Shown piece by piece: positions 42,935 to 55,542 of a DNA stretch of 64,000 nucleotides. Source of the stretch: JB111 sp049856175. GTDB lineage: Bacteria > Actinomycetota > Actinomycetes > Actinomycetales > Actinomycetaceae. The position numbers and the translations under genes are program-made. Every line of letters starts with the position of its first letter. The first letter of the stretch is position 1. The stretch lies in NCBI RefSeq assembly GCF_049856175.1, contig NZ_JBNDNA010000008.1, forward strand, positions 62,001 to 126,000, written 5' to 3'. The notes under the pieces are model-generated. The model saw nothing but the letters and a program-made list of their open reading frames with translations. It did not search any database and was not told the origin of the DNA.

Positions 42935-45900
42935 TAGGGGACGACCCGGTGGGTATCTCGCGCCACCACGGCGCCGCTCGCGTTCTCGATCTCGAGCGTG
43001 AGGGTGACCGGGTTGCCCTGGTAGCGCTGGGAGTTCTCGCGCCCGCTGTCCCCGCTCGGGGTCCACTGCGACGGGTTCGGCCAGCCGTCCGTGGGCCTGA
43101 TCGGGCCGTAGCTGCCGTCGTCGTCGTACCAGGTCACCGTGTACGGCGCCTCGTCGCCCCAGTGCTCGAACCCGTCGAACGTGAAGTCGAGGAACGCGCA
43201 GTCGTTGTTGTCCGGGAGGCACGGCGGCGTGCCCGGTTCGCCGCGGGCGTCCCGGTCGCGGACGATCGTCACGGTGCGGGTGGGCCGGTCCGGCTCGGCA
43301 CCGGTGCGGGCGTTCGCGGTCGCCTCGCGCGTGGTGCGGGAGCCGTCGTCGCGCACGACCGTGATCGTCGCCCGGTAGTCGGTGCTCCAGTCGGCGGGGT
43401 TGATCGTGATGCTCGTGCGCTGGCGCGCGTCGATCCGGCTCTGCCCGGTGATCTCCACGTAGGCCTCGACGATCGGCCGGCCGTTGCCGTCGGGGACGCT
43501 CCAGCTGACGTCGACGGTGGCGGGCGTGCCGTACTGGGAGGGGGTGCTCGCGCTCGCCCGGATCGTCGGGTCAGCCATCGGCCCGAACGGGACCGCCGAG
43601 GACGAGGCGCCGGACGGGTCGCCGCAGTACGTGTTGCAGGCGCGCACGCGGAAGGTGTAGCTGCTGCCGTTGGTCAGGCCGGACACCGAGTCACCGGACA
43701 GGGTCTCCCAGCCACCGCCGTTCATCGAGTACTCGTAGCGCGAGATCTCGTCGCCGCGCGGGTCGGCGGCGCCGTAGTCGAGCGTGACCTGGCCGTCGCT
43801 GCCCGTCGCGGTGACGGTCGGGGTCCCCGGGGCCGTGGGCTGGATGAACGAGCGGACGGTGCCGGACCGGGGGCTCGCGGGCCCCTGGTCGACGTCGTTG
43901 GTCGCGGCGACCGCCACCGAGTAGTCGTGGCCCTCGGGCGCGTCCTGCGTGAAGGAGGTGTCCTGGGTCGTGAACCGGGAGAACTCCGCGCCGTCCTGGT
44001 AGATGACGACCTCGTAGCCGGTGATCGGCGAGCCGTTGGCGTCGGCCGCGCCGAACGAGCCCGTGATCTGGGCGGCGACGGGCGAGTCGACGCGCTGCAC
44101 CTGCGGCGTCCCCGGCGCGCTCGGCGGGCCGGCCGGCACGACGGCCTGCGACCACGGCGACCATTCCGACGGCTCGTCGGCGCCGTTGTGCGCTCGGACC
44201 CGGAAGGTGTAGCTCGTCCCGTTGCTCAGCCCGCTCCACGTGTGGCTCGTCGAGGTGGCGGACACCTGGCCGCCGCCGGTCGACGGCGTCACCTGCACGT
44301 CGTACCGCTCCACCGGTGTGCCGCGCGAGACCGGGGTCTCCCAGGACAGCTGGACCTGGCCGTCGCCGCGCTCGGCGGACGGTGCCGCCGGCCGCTCGGG
44401 CCGCACGTCGGGGATCGCGGGGCCCGACGGCGCCGACGGCTCGGAGTCGCCGACGGCGTTGGTCGCGATGACCGTGAACGTGTACTCCTGGCCGTTGGTC
44501 AGCCCGGAGACGGTGCACGTCGTCGTCGCGCACTCCTGCCGCTGGCCCGCCGTGTCGACGGTGTACCCGGTGATCGGCGAGCCGTTCGCGACCGGGGCGG
44601 CCCAGGTGAGCACGACGGCCCCGTCCTGGGACTCCTGGACGCGCGGCGGCGCGGGCGTGCCCGGGACGCCGACGACGTTCATCGAGATGCGCGCCTCGGC
44701 CTGCCTGGTCGGCAGGCCCGTGGCGTCCTCGACCGTGACCCGCACGGTGAGCGGCCCGACGAAGTCCTCGCCCGGCGTCACCGAGACGTCGGTGAGCGAG
44801 TGCTCGACGCGCGCCACGCCCTGCTCGGCGGCGGCGGAGACCACGGTCAGCGGCTCGCCGTCCTCGGCGTACGGGTTGAACGCGCCCTGGAGGATGTCCA
44901 CCACCTCGGTCTCGCCCTGCTCGACCTCGCCGAGGTCGACGTCGGGCACCGACGGCATGTCGCGGTTCGACGCGGTGACCTCGACGCGCACGACCCCGGG
45001 GACGGGATCGTTGACGGGGTCGGAGACGGTCATCGGCAGGTCGAGCGTCTGGCCGGGCACGACGTCGACGTCGGCCTCCACCGTGAGCGTGTGCCCCTCC
45101 ACGGTCGCCGTCAGGCCGTCGGGCACGCCGTCCTCGACGACCTCCAGGCGCAGCGCGGAGAAGTCCTCCGGGTCGTCGATCGCCGAGCGCAGGTTGACCG
45201 ACTCCGGGTCCTCGCCGGGGACGACCTCGATCTCGCCGCCGCGGAAGGTCGGCGGGATGTTGACGCCGTCGGGCACCACCGTGATCGGCAGCGTGAGCCG
45301 CGAGCTGAGGCCGTCCTGGGCGGTCTCGCCGTCGGTGACCTCGAACGTGATGGACGCGGGCCCGTAGTAGTCGGGCGCGGAGGTGAACTGCAGGGTCGTC
45401 GCGTCGACGACCGGGCTCGAGCCGTCCGAGCTCGTCGCCGTCACCTGGGTCTCGTCGGTCAGCCGGATGTCCCGGCCGGACGGGGCCACGACGTAGTGCT
45501 CGAGGTCGATCTCGATGCGCTCCCCGGAGTGCACCTCGATCGGGTCCACGTTCGTCCGCAGGACCGGACCGGTGTCCTCGGAGCCGGGCACGTCGATGAA
45601 CGCGTAGCCCTCGAGGCCGTCCGGGTCCGTCACCCGGTAGGTGACGACCTGCCGGGTGGGCAGGACCGGGACCTGCACGTCGTTTCCCGCCACGCGCGCG
45701 CCCTCGGGCGGGTCGACGAGGGAGACGGTCAGCGCGTCGGCCGTGCCGTCGGGGTCCTCGTCGTTGGCGAGGACGGGGACGGTGACGATGTCGTGGCCGA
45801 TGATGTCGGCCGGCGCGACGAGGTCGTCCCGCGCGAGCGGCGGCAGCAGCGGCGCGTCGGGCGTGACGTCGATCGTCGCCACCCCGGAGTCCAGCCCGCC

Positions 45901-48900
45901 GCGGCGGTCGGAGACCCGGTAGATCAGCGAGAACGTGGCCGGATCGGCCGGCGTGGACACGCGCACGCGCTGCTGCTCGGTGGCCTGCGGCGAGAGCTCG
46001 GGGACGTCGTCGAAGGGCCCGCCGTCGGGGTCGTCGGCGAGGTAGAGCGGGTCGCCGTCGGGGTCCGTGTCGTTGGACAGGACGTCGACGTCGACGGTGC
46101 GGCCGGGGCGCACCTGGACGGAGTCGTCCTGCGCCTGGGGGCGCGAGTTGCTCATGGGCGGCGGGACGACGGCGACGCGCACCTGCGCGGAGCCCACGGC
46201 GCCGAGCCGGTCGCGCACGGTGTAGGTGAAGGTGTCGGTGCCCGAGGACTGGCCGTAGGCCTCGTAGTCGAGGTAGCCGGAGCCGACCTCGACGATGCGG
46301 CCGAGCTGCGGGGCGGTGCCGGCGCCGAGGAGCTGGACCGAGTCGCCGTCCGGGTCGATGCCGTACATCGGCACCTGGATGCGCACGCGCTCGCCGCCGA
46401 AGGCCCTGGTCTCGACAGGCTCGGGCAGGGGCGCCGAGTTCGCGTCCGAGGCCGCCTGGACGCGGACCGTGATGAGCGCCGACGCCGAGTTCCCGTTCTC
46501 GTCGGTCACCGAGTACACGGCGTTGACGGTCTGGGGGGTCTCGGGTGCCCGGAAGCGGACCACCTGGTCGGAGGTGAAGAAGTGGCCGCGGGAGGACTCG
46601 GGCTCCTCGGACAGCTCGGCGTCGAGGGTGTACTCCAGGCCCTGCGGGTGCGAGTCGTTCTGCAGGACCGGGATCGTCACGTAGTCGCCGGCGCGCACGT
46701 CGACGACGTCGGGCTCGGCCACCGGCGGCTGCGGGGCCACGTCGGACATGATCGGCAGGACGACGACCTCGCCGGTGGCTGTGGCCGTGCCGTTGGAGAC
46801 GGTGTAGGTCAGTCGCTGCGGTCCGGTGAGGGTCTGCGCGGCGGAGATCCGCAGCATCCGGTGCTCGAGCACGGCGACGACCAGCGGCGAGTCCTGCGGG
46901 ACCTCGATCTGCTGGACCGCGAGCAGGCCGCCCGCGGGGTCCTCGTCGTTGGCGAGGACGTCGACCAGGACCGAGCCGCCGGCCGGCAGCAGCGCCGTGT
47001 CCCGCACGGCCACCGGGGGCGCCTCGGTGTCCGGGGCGACGACGTCGACGCGCACGAGGCCGGTGGTGTCCTGGCCTCCCGAGTCGGCCACCACGTACTC
47101 GAGGTAGTTCGTCCCCTCCGAGAGTCCCGTGAGGTGGACCTGCCCCGTGTCGTAGTCGGGGCGGACGTCGGCGACCTCGGCGGGGGTGACGGAGCCGAGC
47201 CGCAGCGGCTCCCCCTCGGGGTCGACGTCGTTGGCCAGCACCTCGACGACCGTCTCCTCGCCCACGCTGAGGGATACGTAGTCGTTGACCGCGCGGGGCG
47301 GGAGGTTCTCGGCGTCGTGCACCTCGACCGGGACGATCACCTCGGTGACGTCGGTGCCGTCCGAGACGGCGACGGTGACCTCCTTGACGCCGGAGCTCGT
47401 CCCGGTGTCGACGAACGTCAGCCGCCCGTCGGGCGTGAAGTGGACGACGTCGTCGGAGTCGGTCTCGGCGCGGGCGAGCAGCATCTCGTCGCCCTCGGGG
47501 TCGATCATCGACGCCAGGACGTCGATCTCGCCGGTGCCGCCGAGCGCGAGGTCCATGCGCGGGTCGCGGTCCTCGCGCACCTGCGGCGCGCTGTTCTCGG
47601 TGTCCGGGACGACCCGCAGGGTGATCGTGCCCTCGGCCTCGCCGTTCTCGCGGCCGTCGGTGATCGTGTACGGCACCGAGACCTGGCCGGTCGCCGTCTC
47701 GGGGACGGCGATCTGGAGCGCGCGGCCGCCCATGATCGAGGACAGCACCCCGGTCTCCTCGGGGACGTCGCCGAAGTCGGTGACGGTGAGCAGGTCGCCG
47801 TCGGGGTCGGTGTCGTTGGCCAGGACCTCGAGGACGGTGACCGACCCGGGTCGCACGCCGAGCGCGTCGTCGACCGCGCGCGGTGGCCGGTTCTCCTCCT
47901 CGCGGTCGAGCGGCTGGTCCTCGAGGCGGTCGTCGGTGGACTCCGTCTCCTCCTCGGACTCGCCCTCGGGCGGGGTGGTGTCGTCCCAGTTGTCGACCAT
48001 CATCATGTCCTCCTGCGGGAGGTACACGGTGCCGGTGAGGGTGTCGTTGAGGACGACGAGGTCGTGGTTGGTGCGCAGGCGCAGCTCGTTGTCCGAGCCC
48101 TGCAGCGGGACCTGGGCGTCGACGGCCTCGGCGTCCCCGCACCGGACGAGGTAGGAGCCCTCGGCACCGGCCCACGCGCCGTGGACGCAGTCGCCCACGG
48201 CGATCGGCTCCGCGGGGACGCCGGCCATCTCCGAGCGGATGATCGTGGGCTCGTCGCCGTCGACCGGGAGGAGCACGAGGGCGTCGCGGGTGGCCAGGGC
48301 GACCTGTCCGGTGGCGGCGGACGGCTGCTGGAGGGCCACCTCGGTCAGGTCGAGGTCGTAGGAGGTGAGGTCGAGGGGCTCGCGGTCGGGGCGCAGGACG
48401 AGCAGCTGGGCGTGGTCCTCGGTGACGACGGCGCCCATGGGCTCCTCGCCGACGGCGGTCAGCGCCACGTGCTCGGCCTCGGCGAGCCGGTCGGGGCCCA
48501 CGCCGAGGTCCACGGTGGGCAGTGCCTCGGTCGTCTCCTCCTCGCCCTCCTCGGCCTCGGGGGGCCCGGGCTCGTCGCTGGGTGCATCGCTGCCGGACTC
48601 GGCCGGGGCGGGGCCGCCGCCGGCGGGCTCGGTGCCCGCCGGGATCGTCACGACCGTGCCGTCGGTGACCGACATGCCGTGGACGGCGCCGTCGCGCCCG
48701 ACGGCGAGCTGCCCGTCGGCACCGACGTGGGCGTTGGGGGCGGCCTCCGCGTCGCCGAGGAGGCCCACCTGGTCCACGGGGACCGAGCGCAGGGCGCCCG
48801 AGCCGGGCTCGAGCATGCCCACCGTGTCCCCGCCGAGGCCGAGCTCGGCGCCGCGCGGCAGGGTGACGGCGCCCGTCCCGGTGGACACGGTCGCGGGGTC

Positions 48901-49461
48901 GAGGGTCTGGAGGAGCGCGGCGCCGTGGTCGACGACGAGGACGGTGCTGCCCTCCTGGAGCACGTCGACGTCGGCGGAGGCGGCCGTCACCGAGCCGTCG
49001 AGCTCCTGGACCGGGTAGTTGACGCGTCCCACGAGCAGCTCGTCGGAGTTCGTCACCCACACGCCGCCGTCGTGCAGCTCGATGTCGGCGACGGGCTCGC
49101 CGTCGTAGGCGAGGGCGGCGGCGACGATGCCCGTGGAGGCGACCGCGAGGGCGGCACCGGCAGCGACGGAGCGCCGACGACGCCGCACCCGTTCGGTGCG
49201 CCGCGCGTCCGCGTCCGCGGCCTGCGAGGCGACGCCGCCGGTGGCACCCGCTGCGCGGGCGCCCGCTCGGCTGGTACCCGCTCGGGTGGTGCCGGCCGCC
49301 CGCCTGGCGGACCGGGTGGCGGGTCGGTGGGCGGGGCCGCCGTCGGTCTCGGCGGCCATCGTGGCCTCCGGCTCGGCCGCGGCCGACCCGCTCGCAGGGG
49401 CGGTGCGGTCTGCGGCCTCGGGACCTCGGGTGTCCCGGGCACGACGACGCCACCACGCCAT
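42934..49461 (-). CDS. Giant membrane-anchored surface protein with Ig-like and FN3 repeats
   Basis: The protein has 2175 residues. It has a basic, Ala/Arg-rich cytoplasmic N-terminus (1-97) and one transmembrane helix (about 98-119). An exported region of about 350 residues with propeller-like short repeats and an acidic spacer follows. Next come about eleven Ig/cadherin-like repeats of the VLANDTDPDGDPL type and about five fibronectin type III domains (SGLTNGQEYTF, GLSNGTSYTFRVRA). No sortase signal is visible; anchoring is by the N-terminal helix. It lies between the kinase/FHA/phosphatase genes and moxR-DUF58-tgpA. Its cytoplasmic tail is a plausible kinase target. The ATG at 49461 has GGGGAGG upstream. 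Confidence 0.92.
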   Translation of the reverse strand: MAWWRRRARDTRGPEAADRTAPASGSAAAEPEATMAAETDGGPAHRPATRSARRAAGTTRAGTSRAGARAAGATGGVASQAADADARRTERVRRRRRSVAAGAALAVASTGIVAAALAYDGEPVADIELHDGGVWVTNSDELLVGRVNYPVQELDGSVTAASADVDVLQEGSTVLVVDHGAALLQTLDPATVSTGTGAVTLPRGAELGLGGDTVGMLEPGSGALRSVPVDQVGLLGDAEAAPNAHVGADGQLAVGRDGAVHGMSVTDGTVVTIPAGTEPAGGGPAPAESGSDAPSDEPGPPEAEEGEEETTEALPTVDLGVGPDRLAEAEHVALTAVGEEPMGAVVTEDHAQLLVLRPDREPLDLTSYDLDLTEVALQQPSAATGQVALATRDALVLLPVDGDEPTIIRSEMAGVPAEPIAVGDCVHGAWAGAEGSYLVRCGDAEAVDAQVPLQGSDNELRLRTNHDLVVLNDTLTGTVYLPQEDMMMVDNWDDTTPPEGESEEETESTDDRLEDQPLDREEENRPPRAVDDALGVRPGSVTVLEVLANDTDPDGDLLTVTDFGDVPEETGVLSSIMGGRALQIAVPETATGQVSVPYTITDGRENGEAEGTITLRVVPDTENSAPQVREDRDPRMDLALGGTGEIDVLASMIDPEGDEMLLARAETDSDDVVHFTPDGRLTFVDTGTSSGVKEVTVAVSDGTDVTEVIVPVEVHDAENLPPRAVNDYVSLSVGEETVVEVLANDVDPEGEPLRLGSVTPAEVADVRPDYDTGQVHLTGLSEGTNYLEYVVADSGGQDTTGLVRVDVVAPDTEAPPVAVRDTALLPAGGSVLVDVLANDEDPAGGLLAVQQIEVPQDSPLVVAVLEHRMLRISAAQTLTGPQRLTYTVSNGTATATGEVVVLPIMSDVAPQPPVAEPDVVDVRAGDYVTIPVLQNDSHPQGLEYTLDAELSEEPESSRGHFFTSDQVVRFRAPETPQTVNAVYSVTDENGNSASALITVRVQAASDANSAPLPEPVETRAFGGERVRIQVPMYGIDPDGDSVQLLGAGTAPQLGRIVEVGSGYLDYEAYGQSSGTDTFTYTVRDRLGAVGSAQVRVAVVPPPMSNSRPQAQDDSVQVRPGRTVDVDVLSNDTDPDGDPLYLADDPDGGPFDDVPELSPQATEQQRVRVSTPADPATFSLIYRVSDRRGGLDSGVATIDVTPDAPLLPPLARDDLVAPADIIGHDIVTVPVLANDEDPDGTADALTVSLVDPPEGARVAGNDVQVPVLPTRQVVTYRVTDPDGLEGYAFIDVPGSEDTGPVLRTNVDPIEVHSGERIEIDLEHYVVAPSGRDIRLTDETQVTATSSDGSSPVVDATTLQFTSAPDYYGPASITFEVTDGETAQDGLSSRLTLPITVVPDGVNIPPTFRGGEIEVVPGEDPESVNLRSAIDDPEDFSALRLEVVEDGVPDGLTATVEGHTLTVEADVDVVPGQTLDLPMTVSDPVNDPVPGVVRVEVTASNRDMPSVPDVDLGEVEQGETEVVDILQGAFNPYAEDGEPLTVVSAAAEQGVARVEHSLTDVSVTPGEDFVGPLTVRVTVEDATGLPTRQAEARISMNVVGVPGTPAPPRVQESQDGAVVLTWAAPVANGSPITGYTVDTAGQRQECATTTCTVSGLTNGQEYTFTVIATNAVGDSEPSAPSGPAIPDVRPERPAAPSAERGDGQVQLSWETPVSRGTPVERYDVQVTPSTGGGQVSATSTSHTWSGLSNGTSYTFRVRAHNGADEPSEWSPWSQAVVPAGPPSAPGTPQVQRVDSPVAAQITGSFGAADANGSPITGYEVVIYQDGAEFSRFTTQDTSFTQDAPEGHDYSVAVAATNDVDQGPASPRSGTVRSFIQPTAPGTPTVTATGSDGQVTLDYGAADPRGDEISRYEYSMNGGGWETLSGDSVSGLTNGSSYTFRVRACNTYCGDPSGASSSAVPFGPMADPTIRASASTPSQYGTPATVDVSWSVPDGNGRPIVEAYVEITGQSRIDARQRTSITINPADWSTDYRATITVVRDDGSRTTREATANARTGAEPDRPTRTVTIVRDRDARGEPGTPPCLPDNNDCAFLDFTFDGFEHWGDEAPYTVTWYDDDGSYGPIRPTDGWPNPSQWTPSGDSGRENSQRYQGNPVTLTLEIENASGAVVARDTHRVVP

Positions 49462-49736
49462 GCCGGAGCCTCCCCGTGTCCGCCTCGTCGACCGGGCGCG
49501 AGGGCGCGCCGGACCGTCCTGGCGCAGACTATCGCCGGACCGCCGGCCGCGGCGCGGGGTGGACGACCTGCTCCGGTGAACCTGCCCACCTCGATCCGAC
49601 CGCATGGGTCCGGACGGACAACACCGGGTGAACGCCCGGGATGGCCGGTGCCGTGGTCGCGAGAGCCGGCGTCACGACGGTCGACGTGGCAGGCGCCGAT
49701 GTCAGGAGGGGCAGGGACGACGACCGGCCCCGGCCG
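49462..49736 (-). promoter_or_regulatory. 275-base gap ahead of the giant gene
   Basis: The gap holds a minus-strand -10 candidate TAGTCT (49526-49531), about 65 bases before the ATG, but no convincing -35. No ORF with homology is seen. An internal promoter here would allow the giant-moxR-DUF58-tgpA-FHA half to be expressed apart from the signalling half. Confidence 0.35.
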
Positions 49737-50447
49737 TCACTCCGCGGCGGCGGCGTCCGCGTCCTGCGGTGCGTCGAGGAGCTCGAGCTCGTCGACCGTC
49801 ACGAGCCGGGAGGCGACCGCGTGCTCGACGAGCCGGGCGCGACGGTTGACGGCCAGCTTGCCCTGTCCGCCGCGCAGCCCGCGCACTCCGTAGCGGGCGA
49901 GCTTGTCGCAGACGTTGTCGAGCTTGCGGTTGAACCGGGTCAGGGTCCAGCCGAGCCGGTTGGCGGCCTCGGCGGAGGTGGGGATCGACGTCGTCGTGCC
50001 CCGGCCCGACAGGACGGGCTCGGACAGGGCGAGGACGAGCAGCCGCTGCGAGGGCGTGAGGGAGACCGGACCGATGGTCGTCTCCCCCACCTCCATCTCG
50101 TCCTCGGGCCGGGTCGGGAAGTACGCGGGGTCGTCGTTGGCGACGAGCACCTCGTAGGTGGTCGGGCCCGCGGTGAACATCAGGGTCGTGCGCGCGTACA
50201 CGAGCGGCAGCCGGGCACCCGGCGAGAGCCAGGCCTGCGTGTTGCCGTCGGGGTCGGCGACCGTCGCGGTCAGCCGCGTGCCGACGTTGGAGACCCACCA
50301 CAGACCGCCCGACCGGGCGATCGTGAGGAACCGGCGGTGCAGGTAGGGGTTGTCGTCGAGCTCGAGCGGCCCCTCCCGCCCGACGACGAACGGCTCCTCG
50401 TCGTCGACCGGGAACCAGTCGCCGCAGAACTCCACCTGGATACCCAT
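49737..50447 (-). CDS. FHA-like protein with C-terminal helix-turn-helix
   Basis: The 236-residue protein has an N-terminal FHA-like beta sandwich (FVVGREGPLELDDNPYLHRR). A C-terminal helical segment (VSLTPSQRLLVLALSEP through AANRLGWTLTRFNRKLDNVCDKL) resembles a winged helix of the kind in response regulators. It could be a transcription factor whose FHA part reads the phosphorylation made by the adjacent kinase. Canonical FHA NGT residues are not obvious, so phosphopeptide binding is uncertain. The ATG at 50447 is 4 bases after the kinase stop and has GAGGAGG upstream. Confidence 0.75.
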   Translation of the reverse strand: MGIQVEFCGDWFPVDDEEPFVVGREGPLELDDNPYLHRRFLTIARSGGLWWVSNVGTRLTATVADPDGNTQAWLSPGARLPLVYARTTLMFTAGPTTYEVLVANDDPAYFPTRPEDEMEVGETTIGPVSLTPSQRLLVLALSEPVLSGRGTTTSIPTSAEAANRLGWTLTRFNRKLDNVCDKLARYGVRGLRGGQGKLAVNRRARLVEHAVASRLVTVDELELLDAPQDADAAAAE

Positions 50448-50450
50448 GGG

Positions 50451-52396
<1,946 letters not shown>

Positions 52397-52400
<4 letters not shown>

Positions 52401-54568
52401 TGCTCGGGCACCTGCCCGGCAACGTCGACGTGGAACCCTGCATCCGTGCCCAGCTCGACGTACGCGCCCGGAGGCACGGGGACGCCCGTGCGCGGGTGCA
52501 GGCGGAATGCCGGCTGGTCGGGCAGGACGATGACCGTGCCGTTCGTGGAGTCCATGTCCGTGACCACGACCGTGTCGCCGGCCGGCCGGACCTCCACGTG
52601 CGTGGCCGAGACGTCGCGCTCGGGGCTGCGCACCTGGACGATCCGCGGGGCGTCGTCGCCGCTGAACCGCGCGGCGTCGGGCGCGCGACCGAGCAGGACC
52701 GGGCGGTCGACGAGGACACTGGTCCCGTCCGGCAGGACGAGGATCAGGCCCTCGGCGTAGTCGCCGACGGCGACCATGCTCGTCGCACCGTCGTGGTCCG
52801 GGCCGGCGACGCCGTCACCGGCGCCCTGGTCGTCGCCCTGGTGCTCGCCGTAGCCGTGCTGGTCGTAGCCCTGCTGGTCGTAGCCCTGCTGGTCGTAACC
52901 CTGCTGGTCGTAGCCGTCCTGGTCGGCGTGGGCGCCGCCCTGGTCCTGATGGTCGAGCTCGTACCCGCCGGCGGCCGGGGCCTGCTCAGCGGCGCCCTCG
53001 AGCGCAGCTCCGGATCCGGCGTCGACGGCGTGCGCGTCGACGGGCTGCTCCTCGACCGCGGGGACGTCGCGGCCGAGGCCCTCGTCCGCGGCGTCGTCGT
53101 AGATCTGGGTGTGCTCGGCGTCAGGGGCGTCCGTCGGTCCGAGGTCGTCACCCGCGCCCTCGGCTCCCGGCTCTGCTCCCGCCCCGGTCGCCGACGCTTC
53201 GTCGGACCAGGTGGGGACGTTGTCGATGAGGCCGTCGGCGTCGCCGTCAGTACTCGTGTCCTCCGGCCCCTCTCCCACGTAGCCGTCGACGGCGGTCGGC
53301 TCCGCCGTCAGCGCCACGTCGTCCTCCGCGGCGAGAGCCTCGGCCAGCTCGGCGTCGTCCGGGCGTCCGGGCTCGTCGGTGTGCGCGTCGACGTCCTCGC
53401 TCTGCTCGAGGGCCGCGCCCTCGTGGAACGGGTCGGCGAAGCCCTCACCCTCGACCTCAGCGGCCTCGGGGGCGTCGGGCGCACCGGCTCCCGGGGCGCC
53501 CTGCTCGTCGGCCTGGAAGGCGTCCTGGCCGCCGGACGTGGCGGCCCCTTCCTCGACGGCGTCCGGCTCCGTCTCCGTCGACGCCTCCACCGGCGCCTCG
53601 GGAGCCCCGGCCTCGGGGCTTCCCTCCGCGACGGGCTCACCCTCGGGGCCACCGTCCGCGGCACCCGCGTCCGCGACGGGCTCGCCCTCGGGGCTACCAC
53701 CTTCGGCGGGCACGTCGTCCGGGACGTCGACGTCGGTCGGCACCGACTCGATCGGCTCGCCCGCGATCGCATCCGCGTCCACGAGCCCGGCGCCCTCGGC
53801 CGCCGCCTCTGCCTCCGCGTCCGACCGCGCCTCGTCCTGCGCCTCGACGGCGGTGACGCCCTGCGCTTCTGCGTCGACGTCGGCACCGGCGTCGTCATCG
53901 TCGCCGGAGGCGAGATCGGCGGCGACGGCCGCCCCGGCACCGGCGAGCCCCGCTCCGGCGAGGCCGGCGGCCGTAGCACCCGCGGCACCGCCGGCGTCAG
54001 CGACGTCCGACTGCGCGGGCTCGGCGGGCGCGCCGCCGGTGGTGTCGTCATCGGCGGTGCCGGCAGCGACCGCCGCGGCACCGGACCCACCGGACCCGGC
54101 CTCGTTCCCGTGCTCGTCCTCGGCGACGGTCAGACCGGCGTTGGTCTCCCCCGCCGGCGCGTGCGACGCGACGCGGGCGGCGAGGACGATGCCGGTCGTG
54201 ACGGGCAGGGTCTCGTCGTCGTCGGAGGCCTCCGGCGCCGTGATCTCGAAGTCGGTGGCGCCGTGGACGACCTCCTCGTACCAGGTCGAGTAGCCGCGGC
54301 CGGTGACGGTGCGGGCGCCCGCGCGCACGGCCAGGTCGCCGCGCACGAGGACGAACAGCCCGTCGTCGCGGGCCTCGACGAGCGCGAAGGGCGGCAGAGC
54401 CGTGATGCCGCGGGCCGCGAGGACCTCGATCCATCGGCTCAGCCGGGATCCGTCCCGGTCGTTCTCCCACAGCCGCCGCGCGTCGTCGACGCCGAGGGAC
54501 GGGTCCAGGAGCGCCACCGCGCTCTCCCCGACGACGGCGATCCAGCGTCCTGAGGTGTACTCGTGCAT
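52397..54568 (-). CDS. FHA-domain protein with long acidic linker
   Basis: The 723-residue soluble protein has an N-terminal domain of about 110 residues of unknown fold (WIAVVGESAVALLDPSLG). An Ala/Glu/Asp-rich disordered region of some 470 residues follows, then five tandem GYDQQ-like pentapeptides. The C-terminal FHA domain (about 620-705) has LLGRAPDA, VSATHVEV and STNGTVIV. It starts one base after the PP2C stop codon and overlaps the kinase start, so it is co-translated with both. It is the likely phosphothreonine adaptor of the kinase-phosphatase pair. Confidence 0.87.
52859..52918 (-). repeat. 15-bp tandem repeat encoding GYDQQ units
   Basis: Four near-identical 15-base units encode the pentapeptide repeat between the acidic linker and the FHA domain. 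Slippage here would change spacer length without shifting the frame. Confidence 0.75.
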
Positions 54569-54569
54569 G

Positions 54570-55511
54570 TCAGCTCTCCGCGGTAGTGGGTGCCGGCGTC
54601 GGGGCCGGGAATGGTGTCTGTTCCGTGGGCGGCGCGTCGGGGCTCGGCGCCGTGAGGGCGTGGCTGCGCTCGCTGCGGGCGATCTCGTCGGCCTGCGTCG
54701 GCGGCACCACCTCCGCGCGCCCGTACCCGCTGCCGGTGGCGGTCGTCCCGACCGCGTCCTCGTTGTCGACGTCGACGACCACGGCGGTGATGTTGTCCCG
54801 CGCGCCGCCGTCGGCGACCGCCCGCTCGATGAGCTCCTCGGCGGCGGCGGTGGGGTGCATACGGGTCCGCAGGACGTCGGCGATCTCCTCCTCGCCGAGC
54901 TCGCCGAACAGGCCGTCGGTGCACACGAGGAGGCGGTCGTCGGCGCCCACGTGCAGCATCCAGTAGTCGACCTCGACGTCGAGACCGGTGCCCACGGCGC
55001 GGGTGATGACGTTGCGGCGCGGGTGCGTGCGCGCGGCGTCCGGGTCGAGCTCGCCCGCATCGACGAGCTCCTGGACGAGGCTGTGGTCGACCGAGACCTG
55101 CTCGAGGCGGTCGCGGGAGAAGCGGTAGACGCGCGAGTCGCCCACATTGAGCACGAGCCAGTACGGCTCGCCCCCGGAGTGGGTGAGCACGACCCCGGCC
55201 ACGGTGGTGCCCGCCATCACGTCCTGCAGGTCCGGGCCGAGGCCGCCCTGCCGGGCCTCCTCCTCCATCGTCTGCCGGATCTGCTCGGCGCCGGCGCGGA
55301 CCGCGGCCGTCACGTCGTCCGGCGTGATGGATCCTTCGTGGTCCGCGAGCGCCCCGAAGGCGGCGACGACGGTGCGCGACGCCATCTCGCCCCGGGCGTG
55401 CCCGCCCATGCCGTCGGCGACGACGAACACCGGATGACGCGCGAACGCAGCGTCCTCGTTCATCTTGCGCCGGCCGCCCGCGTCGGAGGCGGAACCCCAT
55501 TGCACCTGCAT
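54570..55511 (-). CDS. PP2C-family Ser/Thr protein phosphatase
   Basis: The 313-residue metal-dependent phosphatase has the PPM motifs NEDAAF, VADGMGGHARGEMAS, NVGDSRVYR, CTDGLFGEL and ARDNITAVVVD, with all metal-binding Asp residues. It has no transmembrane helix; a Pro/Thr/Ala-rich tail of about 70 residues ends it. It reverses phosphorylation made by the cluster kinase. The ATG at 55511 follows GAGAGAGG. It is the first gene of the cluster, with a -10 TAGGTT at 55543-55548. Confidence 0.93.
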   Translation of the reverse strand: MQVQWGSASDAGGRRKMNEDAAFARHPVFVVADGMGGHARGEMASRTVVAAFGALADHEGSITPDDVTAAVRAGAEQIRQTMEEEARQGGLGPDLQDVMAGTTVAGVVLTHSGGEPYWLVLNVGDSRVYRFSRDRLEQVSVDHSLVQELVDAGELDPDAARTHPRRNVITRAVGTGLDVEVDYWMLHVGADDRLLVCTDGLFGELGEEEIADVLRTRMHPTAAAEELIERAVADGGARDNITAVVVDVDNEDAVGTTATGSGYGRAEVVPPTQADEIARSERSHALTAPSPDAPPTEQTPFPAPTPAPTTAES

Positions 55512-55542
55512 GCTCACCTCTCTCGGGCCTCGTGCGGAGTCC

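Noticed and set aside
41851..49893. A 2680-codon open frame on the plus strand opposite the giant protein gene
   Set aside because: It is an antisense shadow produced by very high G+C: the translation is Arg/Val/Gly/Asp repeats with no domain, while the minus-strand frame has clear Ig/FN3 repeats, a ribosome site and a transmembrane helix.
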